Part shown: positions 11,234-23,800 of the stretch, piece by piece
Layout of the letters: each line of letters starts with the position of its first letter
How positions within the stretch are numbered: position 1 is the stretch's first letter
Source of the DNA: Nemertoderma westbladi
Taxonomy: Eukaryota > Xenacoelomorpha > Nemertodermatida > Nemertodermatidae
Direction: 5' to 3'
DNA length: 47,958 bases
Assembly: GCA_032718475.1 (NCBI GenBank)
Contig: JAUCBJ010001559.1
Coordinates: 1 to 47,958, forward strand
Translations under genes and position numbers: made by a program
The notes under the pieces: model-generated
What the model saw: the letters and a program-made list of their open reading frames with translations, nothing else
Databases searched by the model: none
Told to the model about the DNA's origin: nothing

Positions 11234-11830
11234 AGCTCAACCCAACCAAGTTTAACGTTACAAACGGCTGCAGAGCTCAACCCAAACAAGTTCAACGTTA
11301 CAAACGGCTGCAGAGCTCAACCCAACCAAGTTCAACGTTACAAACGGCTGCAGAGCTGAACCCAACCAAGTTCAACGTTAGAACCGTCTTGCAGAGCTGA
11401 ACCCAACCAAGTTCAACGTTACAAACGGCTGCAGAGCTGAACCCAACCAAGTTCAACGTTACAAACGGCTGCAGAGCTGAACCCAACCAAGTTCAACGTT
11501 ACAAACGGCTGCAGAGCTGAACCCAACCAAGTTCAACGTTACAAACGGCTACAGAGCTGAACCCAACCAAGTTCAACGTTACAAACGGCTGCAGAGCTGA
11601 ACCCAACCAAGTTCAACGTTACAAACGGCTGCAGAGCTGAACCCAACCAAGTCCAACGTTACAAACGGCTACAGAGCTGAACCCAACCAAGTTCAACGTT
11701 AGAAACGTCTTGCAGAGCTGAACCCAACCAAGTTCAACGTTACAAACGGCTGCAGAGCTGAACCCAACCAAGTTCAACGTTACAAACGGCTGCAGAGCTG
11801 AACCCAACCAAGTTCAACGTTACAAACGGC
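11234..11830. repeat. AGCTCAACCC marker cassette, third copy
   Basis: This matches 9596-10190 at a constant offset of 1638. One difference seen is CCCAACCAAG here versus CCCAACGAAG near 9684. It shows a second, shorter exchange nested within the larger duplicated structure. Confidence 0.65.
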
Positions 11831-13660
11831 TACAGAGCTGAACCCAACCAAGTTCAACGTTACAAACGGCTGCAGAGCTGAACCCAACCAAGTTCAACGT
11901 TAGAACCGTCTTGCAGAGCTGAACCCAACCAAGTTCAACGTTACAAACGGCTGCAGAGCTGAACCCAACCAAGTTCAACGTTACAAACGGCTGCAGAGCT
12001 GAACCCAAGTTCAACGTTACAAACGGCTACAGAGCTGAACCCAACCAAGTTCAACGTTACAAACGGCTGCAGAGCTGAACCCAACCAAGTTCAACGTTAC
12101 AAACGGCTGCAGAGCTGAACCCAACCAAGTTCAACGTTACAAACGGCTACAGAGCTGAACCCAACCAAGTTCAAAGTTACAAACGGCTGCAGAGCTGAAC
12201 CCAACCAAGTTCAACGTTACAAACGGCTGCAGAGCTGAACCCAACCAAGTTCAACGTTACAAACGGCTGCAGAGCTGAACCCAACCAAGTTCAACGTTAC
12301 AAACGGCTGCAGAGCTGAACCCAACCAAGTTCAACGTTACAAACGGCTGCAGAGCTGAACCCAACCAAGTTCAACGTTACAAACGGCTGCAGAGCTGAAC
12401 CCAACCAAGTTCAACGTTACAAACGGCTGCAGAGCTGAACCCAAGTTCAACGTTACAAACGGCTACAGAGCTGAACCCAACCAAGTTCAACGTTACAAAC
12501 GGCTACAGAGCTGAACCCAACCAAGTTCAACGTTACAAACGGCTGCAGAGCTGAACCCAACCAAGTTCAACGTTACAAACGGCTGCAGAGCTGAACCCAA
12601 GTTCAACGTTACAAACGGCTACAGAGCTGAACCCAACCAAGTTCAACGTTAGAAACGTCTTGCAGAGCTGAACCCAACCAAGTTCAACGTTACAAACGGC
12701 TGCAGAGCTGAACCCAACCAAGTTCAACGTTACAAACGGCTGCAGAGCTGAACCCAACCAAGTTCAACGTTACAAACGGCTGCAGAGCTGAACCCAACCA
12801 AGTTCAACGTTACAAACGGCTACAGAGCTGAACCCAACCAAGTTCAACGTTACAAACGGCTGCAGAGCTGAACCCAACCAAGTTCAACGTTAGAACCGTC
12901 TTGCAGAGCTGAACCCAACCAAGTTCAACGTTACAAACGGCTGCAGAGCTGAACCCAACCAAGTTCAACGTTACAAACGGCTGCAGAGCTGAACCCAAGT
13001 TCAACGTTACAAACGGCTGCAGAGCTGAACCCAACCAAGTTCAACGTTATAAACGGCTACAGAGCTGAACCCAACCAAGTTCAACGTTACAAACGGCTGC
13101 AGAGCTGAACCCAACCAAGTTCAACGTTACAAACGGCTACAGAGCTGAACCCAACCAAGTTCAACGTTAGAACCGTCTTGCAGAGCTGAACCCAACCAAG
13201 TTCAACGTTACAAACGGCTGCAGAGCTGAACCCAACCAAGTTCAACGTTACAAACGGCTGCAGAGCTGAACCCAACCAAGTTCAACGTTACAAACGGCTG
13301 CAGAGCTGAACCCAACCAAGTTCAACGTTACAAACGGCTGCAGAGCTGAACCCAACCAAGTTCAACGTTACAAACGGCTGCAGAGCTGAACCCAACCAAG
13401 TTCAACGTTACAAACGGCTGCAGAGCTGAACCCAACCAAGTTCAACGTTACAAACGGCTGCAGAGCTGAACCCAACCAAGTTCAACGTTATAAACGGCTG
13501 CAGAGCTGAACCCAACCAAGTTCAACGTTACAAACGGCTGCAGAGCTGAACCCAACCAAGTTCAACGTTACAAACGGCTGCAGAGCTGAACCCAACCAAG
13601 TTCAACGTTATAAACGGCTGCAGAGCTGAACCCAACCAAGTTCAACGTTACAAACGGCTG

Positions 13661-16600
13661 CAGAGCTGAACCCAACCAAGTTCAACGTTACAAACGGCTG
13701 CAGAGCTGAACCCAACCAAGTTCAACGTTACAAACGGCTGCAGAGCTGAACCCAACCAAGTTCAACGTTACAAACGGCTGCAGAGCTGAACCCAACCAAG
13801 TTCAACGTTACAAACGGCTACAGAGCTGAACCCAACCAAGTTCAACGTTACAAACGGCTGCAGAGCTGAACCCAACCAAGTTCAACGTTACAAACGGCTG
13901 TAGAGCTGAACCCAACCAAGTTCAACGTTAGAAACGGCTACAGAGCTGAACCCAACCAAGTTCAACGTTACAAACGGCTGCAGAGCTGAACCCAACCAAG
14001 TTCAACGTTACAAACGGCTGTAGAGCTGAACCCAACCAAGTTCAACGTTAGAAACGGCTGCAGAGCTGAACCCAACCAAGTTCAACGTTACAAACGGCTG
14101 CTGAGCTGAACCCAAGTTCAACGTTACAACCGGCTACAGAGCTGAACCCAAGTTCAACGTTACAACCGGCTACAGAGCTGAACCCAAGTTCAACGTTACA
14201 ACCGGCTACAGAGCTGAACCCAAGTTCAACGTTACAACCGGCTACAGAGCTGAACCCAAGTTCAACGTTACAACCGGCTACAGAGCTGAACCCAAGTTCA
14301 ACGTTAGAAACGGCTGCAGAGCTGAACCCAAGTTCAACGTTACAAACGGCTGCAGAGCTGAACCCAACCAAGTTCAACGTTACAAACGGCTGCTGAGCTG
14401 AACCCAAGTTCAACGTTACAACCGGCTACAGAGCTGAACCCAAGTTCAACGTTACAACCGGCTACAGAGCTGAACCCAAGTTCAACGTTACAACCGGCTA
14501 CAGAGCTGAACCCAAGTTCAACGTTACAAACGGCTGCAGAGCTGAACCCAACCAAGTTCAACGTTACAAACGGCTGCAGAGCTGAACCCAACCAAGTTCA
14601 ACGTTACAAACGGCTGCAGAGCTGAACCCAACCAAGTTCAACGTTACAAACGGCTGCAGAGCTGAACCCAACCAAGTTCAACGTTACAAACGGCTGCAGA
14701 GCTGAACCCAACCAAGTTCAACGTTAGAAACGTCTTACAGAGCTGAACCCAACCAAGTTCAACGTTACAAACGGCTGCAGAGCTGAACCCAACCAAGTTC
14801 AACGTTACAAACGGCTGCAGAGCTGAACCCAACCAAGTTCAACGTTACAAACGGCTACAAAGCTGAACCCAACCAAGTTCAACGTTACAAACGGCTGCAG
14901 AGCTGAACCCAACCAAGTTCAACGTTACAAACGGCTGCAGAGCTGAACCCAACCAAGTTCAACGTTACAAACGGCTGCAGAGCTGAACCCAACCAAGTTC
15001 AACGTTACAAACGGCTGCAGAGCTGAACCCAACCAAGTTCAACGTTACAAACGGCTGCAGAGCTCAACCCAACCAAGTTTAACGTTACAAACGGCTGCAG
15101 AGCTCAACCCAAACAAGTTCAACGTTACAAACGGCTGCAGAGCTCAACCCAACGAAGTTCAACGTTACAAACGGCTGCAGAGCTGAACCCAACCAAGTTC
15201 AACGTTAGAACCGTCTTGCAGAGCTGAACCCAACCAAGTTCAACGTTACAAACGGCTGCAGAGCTGAACCCAACCAAGTTCAACGTTACAAACGGCTGCA
15301 GAGCTGAACCCAACCAAGTTCAACGTTACAAACGGCTGCAGAGCTGAACCCAACCAAGTTCAACGTTACAAACGGCTACAGAGCTGAACCCAACCAAGTT
15401 CAACGTTACAAACGGCTGCAGAGCTGAACCCAACCAAGTTCAACGTTACAAACGGCTGCAGAGCTGAACCCAACCAAGTCCAACGTTACAAACGGCTACA
15501 GAGCTGAACCCAACCAAGTTCAACGTTAGAAACGTCTTGCAGAGCTGAACCCAACCAAGTTCAACGTTACAAACGGCTGCAGAGCTGAACCCAACCAAGT
15601 TCAACGTTACAAACGGCTGCAGAGCTGAACCCAACCAAGTTCAACGTTACAAACGGCGGCAGAGCTGAACCCAACCAAGTTCAACGTTACAAACGGCTGC
15701 AGAGCTGAACCCAACCAAGTCCATTGTTACAAACGGCTACAGAGCTGAACCCAACCAAGTTCAACGTTACAAACGGCTGCAGAGCTGAACCCAACCAAGT
15801 TCAACGTTACAAACGGCTGCAGAGCTGAACCCAACCAAGTTCAACGTTACAAACGGCTGCAGAGCTGAACCCAACCAAGTTCAACGTTACAAACGGCTGC
15901 AGAGCTGAACCCAACCAAGTTCAACGTTACAAACGGCTGCAGAGCTGAACCCAACCAAGTTCAACGTTACAAACGGCTGCAGAGCTGAACCCAACCAAGT
16001 TCAACGTTACAAACGGCTGCAGAGCTGAACCCAACCAAGTCCATTGTTACAAACGGCTACAGAGCTGAACCCAACCAAGTTCAACGTTACAAACGGCTGC
16101 AGAGCTGAACCCAACCAAGTTCAACGTTACAAACGGCTACAGAGCTGAACCCAACCAAGTTCAACGTTACAAACGGCTGCAGAGCTGAACCCAACCAAGT
16201 TCAACGTTACAAACGGCTGCAGAGCTGAACCCAACCAAGTTCAACGTTACAAACGGCTGCAGAGCTGAACCCAACCAAGTTCAACGTTACAAACGGCTGC
16301 AGAGCTGAACCCAACCAAGTTCAACGTTACAAACGGCTGCAGAGCTGAACCCAACCAAGTTCAACGTTACAAACGGCTGCAGAGCTGAACCCAACCAAGT
16401 TCAACGTTACAAACGGCTACAGAGCTGAACCCAACCAAGTTCAACGTTACAAACGGCTGCAGAGCTGAACCCAAGTTCAACGTTACAAACGGCTGCAGAG
16501 CTGAACCCAACCAAGTTCAACGTTATAAACGGCTACAGAGCTGAACCCAACCAAGTTCAACGTTACAAACGGCTGCAGAGCTGAACCCAACCAAGTTCAA

Positions 16601-16694
16601 CGTTACAAACGGCTGCAGAGCTGAACCCAACCAAGTTCAACGTTACAAACGGCTGCAGAGCTGAACCCAACCAAGTTCAACGTTACAAACGGCT
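13661..16694. repeat. Satellite higher-order block, copy 2
   Basis: This is the second copy of the 3034-base block at 8196-11229, at a constant offset of 5465. It includes the cluster of 36-base monomers carrying the ACCGGCTACAG variant around 14120-14520. Confidence 0.85.
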
Positions 16695-17041
16695 ACAGAG
16701 CTGAACCCAACCAAGTTCAACGTTACAAACGGCTGCAGAGCTGAACCCAACCAAGTTCAACGTTACAAACGGCTGTAGAGCTGAACCCAACCAAGTTCAA
16801 CGTTAGAAACGGCTGCAGAGCTGAACCCAAGTTCAACGTTACAAACGGCTGCAGAGCTGAACCCAACCAAGTTCAACGTTACAAACGGCTGCAGAGCTGA
16901 ACCCAACCAAGTTCAACGTTACAAACGGCTGCAGAGCTGAACCCAACCAAGTTCAACGTTACAAACGGCTGCAGAGCTGAACCCAAGTTCAACGTTACAA
17001 ACGGCTGCAGAGCTGAACCCAACCAAGTTCAACGTTACAAA

Positions 17042-17831
17042 CGGCTACAGAGCTGAACCCAAGTTCAACGTTAGAAACGGCTGCAGAGCTGAACCCAAGT
17101 TCAACGTTACAAACGGCTGCAGAGCTGAACCCAACCAAGTTCAACGTTACAAACGGCTGCTGAGCTGAACCCAAGTTCAACGTTACAACCGGCTACAGAG
17201 CTGAACCCAAGTTCAACGTTACAACCGGCTACAGAGCTGAACCCAAGTTCAACGTTACAACCGGCTACAGAGCTGAACCCAAGTTCAACGTTACAAACGG
17301 CTGCAGAGCTGAACCCAACCAAGTTCAACGTTACAAACGGCTGCAGAGCTGAACCCAACCAAGTTCAACGTTACAAACGGCTGCAGAGCTGAACCCAACC
17401 AAGTTCAACGTTACAAACGGCTGCAGAGCTGAACCCAACCAAGTTCAACGTTACAAACGGCTGCAGAGCTGAACCCAACCAAGTTCAACGTTAGAAACGT
17501 CTTACAGAGCTGAACCCAACCAAGTTCAACGTTACAAACGGCTGCAGAGCTGAACCCAACCAAGTTCAACGTTACAAACGGCTGCAGAGCTGAACCCAAC
17601 CAAGTTCAACGTTACAAACGGCTACAAAGCTGAACCCAACCAAGTTCAACGTTACAAACGGCTGCAGAGCTGAACCCAACCAAGTTCAACGTTACAAACG
17701 GCTGCAGAGCTGAACCCAACCAAGTTCAACGTTACAAACGGCTGCAGAGCTGAACCCAACCAAGTTCAACGTTACAAACGGCTGCAGAGCTGAACCCAAC
17801 CAAGTTCAACGTTACAAACGGCTGCAGAGCT
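17042..17831. repeat. Satellite higher-order block, partial copy 3
   Basis: This segment matches 14275-15064 of copy 2 at a constant offset of 2767, including the three ACCGGCT 36-base monomers, the GTCTTACAG variant and the GGCTACAAAG variant near 17622. Bounding mismatches are at about 17041 and 17832. Confidence 0.75.
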
Positions 17832-20800
17832 GAACCCAAGTTCAACGTTACAAACGGCTGCAGAGCTGAACCCAACCAAGTTCAACGTTACAAACGGCTA
17901 CAGAGCTGAACCCAACCAAGTTCAACGTTACAAACGGCTGCAGAGCTGAACCCAACCAAGTTCAACGTTACAAACGGCTACAGAGCTGAACCCAACCAAG
18001 TTCAACGTTACAAACGGCTGCAGAGCTGAACCCAACCAAGTTCAACGTTACAAACGGCTGCAGAGCTGAACCCAACCAAGTTCAACGTTACAAACGGCTG
18101 CAGAGCTGAACCCAACCAAGTTCAACGTTACAAACGGCTACTGAGCTGAACCCAACCAAGTTCAACGTTACAAACGGCTGCAGAGCTGAACCCAACCAAG
18201 TTCAACGTTACAAACGGCTGCAGAGCTGAACCCAACCAAGTTCAACGTTACAAACGGCTGCAGAGCTGAACCCAACCAAGTTCAACGTTACAAACGGCTG
18301 CAGAGCTGAACCCAACCAAGTTCAACGTTACAAACGGCTGCAGAGCTGAACCCAACCAAGTTCAACGTTACAAACGGCTGCAGAGCTGAACCCAACCAAG
18401 TTCAACGTTACAAACGGCTGCAGAGCTGAACCCAACCAAGTTCAACGTTACAAACGGCTACAGAGCTGAACCCAACCAAGTTCAACGTTACAAACGGCTG
18501 CAGAGCTGAACCCAACCAAGTTCAACGTTACAAACGGCTGCAGAGCTGAACCCAACCAAGTTCAACGTTACAAACGGCTGCAGAGCTGAACCCAACCAAG
18601 TTCAACGTTAGAAACGTCTTGCAGAGCTGAACCCAACCAAGTTCAACGTTACAAACGGCTGCAGAGCTGAACCCAACCAAGTTCAACGTTACAAACGGCT
18701 GCAGAGCTGAACCCAACCAAGTTCAACGTTACAAACGGCTGCAGAGCTGAACCCAACCAAGTTCAACGTTACAAACGGCTGCAGAGCTGAACCCAACCAA
18801 GTTCAACGTTACAAACGGCTGCAGAGCTGAACCCAACCAAGTTCAACGTTACAAACGGCTGCAGAGCTGAACCCAACCAAGTTCAACGTTACAAACGGCT
18901 GCAGAGCTGAACCCAACCAAGTTCAACGTTACAAACGGCTGCAGAGCTGAACCCAACCAAGTTCAACGTTACAAACGGCTGCAGAGCTGAACCCAACCAA
19001 GTTCAACGTTACAAACGGCTGCAGAGCTGAACCCAACCAAGTTCAACGTTACAAACGGCTGCAGAGCTGAACCCAACCAAGTTCAACGTTACAAACGGCT
19101 GCAGAGCTGAACCCAACCAAGTTCAACGTTACAAACGGCTGCAGAGCTGAACCCAACCAAGTTCAACGTTACAAACGGCTGCAGAGCTGAACCCAACCAA
19201 GTTCAACGTTACAAACGGCTGCAGAGCTGAACCCAACCAAGTTCAACGTTACAAACGGCTACAGAGCTGAACCCAACCAAGTTCAACGTTACAAACGGCT
19301 GCAGAGCTGAACCCAACCAAGTTCAACGTTACAAACGGCTGCAGAGCTGAACCCAACCAAGTTCAACGTTACAAACGGCTACAGAGCTGAACCCAACCAA
19401 GTTCAACGTTACAAACGGCTGCAGAGCTGAACCCAACCAAGTTCAACGTTACAAACGGCTGCAGAGCTGAACCCAACCAAGTTCAACGTTACAAACGGCT
19501 GCAGAGCTGAACCCAACCAAGTTCAACGTTACAAACGGCTACAGAGCTGAACCCAACCAAGTTCAACGTTACAAACGGCTGCAGAGCTGAACCCAACCAA
19601 GTTCAACGTTACAAACGGCTGCAGAGCTGAACCCAACCAAGTTCAACGTTACAAACGGCTGCAGAGCTGAACCCAACCAAGTCCAACGTTACAAACGGCT
19701 ACAGAGCTGAACCCAAGTTCAACGTTACAAACGGCTGCAGAGCTGAACCCAACCAAGTTCAACGTTACAAACGGCTACAGAGCTGAACCCAACCAAGTTC
19801 AACGTTACAAACGGCTGCAGAGCTGAACCCAACCAAGTCCAACGTTACAAACGGCTACAGAGCTGAACCCAAGTTCAACGTTACAAACGGCTGCAGAGCT
19901 GAACCCAACCAAGTTCAACGTTAGAAACGGCTGCAGAGCTGAACCCAACCAAGTTCAACGTTACAAACGGCTGCAGAGCTGAACCCAACCAAGTTCAACG
20001 TTACAAACGGCTGCAGAGCTGAACCCAACCAAGTTCAACGTTACAAACGGCTGCAGAGCTGAACCCAACCAAGTTCAACGTTACAAACGGCTGCAGAGCT
20101 GAACCCAACCAAGTTCAACGTTACAAACGGCTGCAGAGCTGAACCCAACCAAGTTCAACGTTACAAACGGCTGCAGAGCTGAACCCAACCAAGTTCAACG
20201 TTACAAACGGCTGCAGAGCTGAACCCAACCAAGTTCAACGTTACAAACGGCTGCAGAGCTGAACCCAACCAAGTTCAACGTTACAAACGGCTGCAGAGCT
20301 GAACCCAACCAAGTTCAACGTTACAAACGGCTGCAGAGCTGAACCCAACCAAGTTCAACGTCACAAACGGCTACAGAGCTGAACCCAACCAAGTTCAACG
20401 TTACAAACGGCTGCAGAGCTGAACCCAACCAAGTTCAACGTTACAAACGGCTGCAGAGCTGAACCCAACCAAGTTCAACGTTACAAACGGCTGCAGAGCT
20501 GAACCCAACCAAGTTCAACGTTACAAACGGCTGCAGAGCTGAACCCAACCAAGTTCAACGTTACAAACGGCTGCAGAGCTGAACCCAACCAAGTTCAACG
20601 TTACAAACGGCTGCAGAGCTGAACCCAACCAAGTTCAACGTTACAAACGGCTGCAGAGCTGAACCCAACCAAGTTCAACGTTACAAACGGCTGCAGAGCT
20701 GAACCCAACCAAGTTCAACGTTACAAACGGCTGCAGAGCTGAACCCAACCAAGTTCAACGTTACAAACGGCTGCAGAGCTGAACCCAACCAAGTTCAACG

Positions 20801-23800
20801 TTACAAACGGCTGCAGAGCTGAACCCAACCAAGTTCAACGTTACAAACGGCTACAGAGCTGAACCCAACCAAGTTCAACGTTACAAACGGCTGCAGAGCT
20901 GAACCCAACCAAGTTCAACGTTACAAACGGCTGCAGAGCTGAACCCAACCAAGTTCAACGTTACAAACGGCTGCAGAGCTGAACCCAACCAAGTTCAACG
21001 TTACAAACGGCTACAGAGCTGAACCCAACCAAGTTCAACGTTACAAACGGCTGCAGAGCTGAACCCAACCAAGTTCAACGTTACAAACGGCTGCAGAGCT
21101 GAACCCAACCAAGTTCAACGTTACAAACGGCTGCAGAGCTGAACCCAACCAAGTTCAACGTTACAAACGGCTTGCAGAGCTGAACCCAACCAAGTTCAAC
21201 GTTACAAACGGCTGCAGAGCTGAACCCAACCAAGTTCAACGTTACAAACGGCTGCAGAGCTGAACCCAACCAAGTTCAACGTTACAAACGGCTGCAGAGC
21301 TGAACCCAACCAAGTTCAACGTTACAAACGGCTGCAGAGCTGAACCCAACCAAGTTCAACGTTACAAACGGCTGCAGAGCTGAACCCAACCAAGTTCAAC
21401 GTTACAAACGGCTGCAGAGCTGAACCCAACCAAGTTCAACGTTACAAACGGCTGCAGAGCTGAACCCAAGTTCAACGTTACAAACGGCTACAGAGCTGAA
21501 CCCAAGTTCAACGTTACAAACGGCTACAGAGCTGAACCCAACCAAGTTCAACGTTACAAACGGCTGCAGAGCTGAACCCAACCAAGTTCAACGTTACAAA
21601 CGGCTGCAGAGCTGAACCCAACCAAGTTCAACGTTACAAACGGCTGCAGAGCTGAACCCAACCAAGTTCAACGTTACAAACGGCTGCAGAGCTGAACCCA
21701 ACCAAGTTCAACGTTACAAACGGCTGCAGAGCTGAACCCAACCAAGTTCAACGTTACAAACGGCTGCAGAGCTGAACCCAACCAAGTTCAACGTTACAAA
21801 CGGCTGCAGAGCTGAACCCAACCAAGTTCAACGTTACAAACGGCTGCAGAGCTGAACCCAACCAAGTTCAACGTTACAAACGGCTGCAGAGCTGAACCCA
21901 ACCAAGTTCAACGTTACAAACGGCTGCAGAGCTGAACCCAACCAAGTTCAACGTTACAAACGGCTGCAGAGCTGAACCCAACCAAGTTCAACGTTACAAA
22001 CGGCTGCAGAGCTGAACCCAACCAAGTTCAACGTTACAAACGGCTGCAGAGCTGAACCCAACCAAGTTCAACGTTACAAACGGCTGCAGAGCTGAACCCA
22101 ACCAAGTTCAACGTTACAAACGGCTGCAGAGCTGAACCCAACCAAGTTCAACGTTACAAACGGCTGCAGAGCTGAACCCAACCAAGTTCAACGTTACAAA
22201 CGGCTGCAGAGCTGAACCCAACCAAGTTCAACGTTACAAACGGCTGCAGAGCTGAACCCAACCAAGTTCAACGTTACAAACGGCTGCAGAGCTGAACCCA
22301 CCAAGTTCAACGTTACAAACGGCTGCAGAGCTGAACCCAACCAAGTTCAACGTTACAAACGGCTGCAGAGCTGAACCCAACCAAGTTCAACGTTACAAAC
22401 GGCTACAGAGCTGAACCCAACCAAGTTCAACGTTACAAACGGCTGCAGAGCTGAACCCAACCAAGTTCAACGTTACAAACGGCTACAGAGCTGAACCCAA
22501 CCAAGTTCAACGTTACAAACGGCTACAGAGCTGAACCCAACCAAGTTCAACGTTACAAACGGCTGCAGAGCTGAACCCAACCAAGTTCAACGTTACAAAC
22601 GGCTACAGAGCTGAACCCAACCAAGTTCAACGTTACAAACGGCTGCAGAGCTGAACCCAACCAAGTTCAACGTTACAAACGGCTGCAGAGCTGAACCCAA
22701 CCAAGTTCAACGTTACAAACGGCTACAGAGCTGAACCCAACCAAGTTCAACGTTACAAACGGCTGCAGAGCTGAACCCAACCAAGTTCAACGTTACAAAC
22801 GGCTACAGAGCTGAACCCAACCAAGTTCAACGTTACAAACGGCTACAGAGCTGAACCCAACCAAGTTCAACGTTACAAACGGCTGCAGAGCTGAACCCAA
22901 CCAAGTTCAACGTTACAAACGGCTACAGAGCTGAACCCAACCAAGTTCAACGTTACAAACGGCTGCAGAGCTGAACCCAACCAAGTTCAACGTTACAAAC
23001 GGCTACAGAGCTGAACCCAACCAAGTTCAACGTTACAAACGGCTGCAGAGCTGAACCCAACCAAGTTCAACGTTACAAACGGCTGCAGAGCTGAACCCAA
23101 CCAAGTTCAACGTTACAAACGGCTGCAGAGCTGAACCCAACCAAGTTCAACGTTACAAACGGCTGCAGAGCTGAACCCAACCAAGTTCAACGTTACAAAC
23201 GGCTGCAGAGCTGAACCCAACCAAGTTCAACGTTACAAACGGCTGCAGAGCTGAACCCAACCAAGTTCAACGTTACAAACGGCTGCAGAGCTGAACCCAA
23301 CCAAGTTCAACGTTACAAACGGCTGCAGAGCTGAACCCAACCAAGTTCAACGTTACAAACGGCTACAGAGCTGAACCCAACCAAGTTCAACGTTACAAAC
23401 GGCTACAGAGCTGAACCCAACCAAGTTCAACGTTACAAACGGCTGCAGAGCTGAACCCAACCAAGTTCAACGTTACAAACGGCTACAGAGCTGAACCCAA
23501 CCAAGTTCAACGTTACAAACGGCTACAGAGCTGAACCCAACCAAGTTCAACGTTACAAACGGCTGCAGAGCTGAACCCAACCAAGTTCAACGTTACAAAC
23601 GGCTACAGAGCTGAACCCAACCAAGTTCAACGTTACAAACGGCTGCAGAGCTGAACCCAACCAAGTTCAACGTTACAAACGGCTGCAGAGCTGAACCCAA
23701 CCAAGTTCAACGTTACAAACGGCTGCAGAGCTGAACCCAACCAAGTTCAACGTTACAAACGGCTACAGAGCTGAACCCAACCAAGTTCAACGTTACAAAC

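Noticed and set aside
6585-21269. Many minus-strand frames of 61-121 codons reading GFSSAAVCNVEL and similar
   Set aside because: They are translations of the satellite. The 40-base period cycles through all frames, longer frames arise only where 36- or 41-base variants shift phase, and they begin at TTG rather than ATG.
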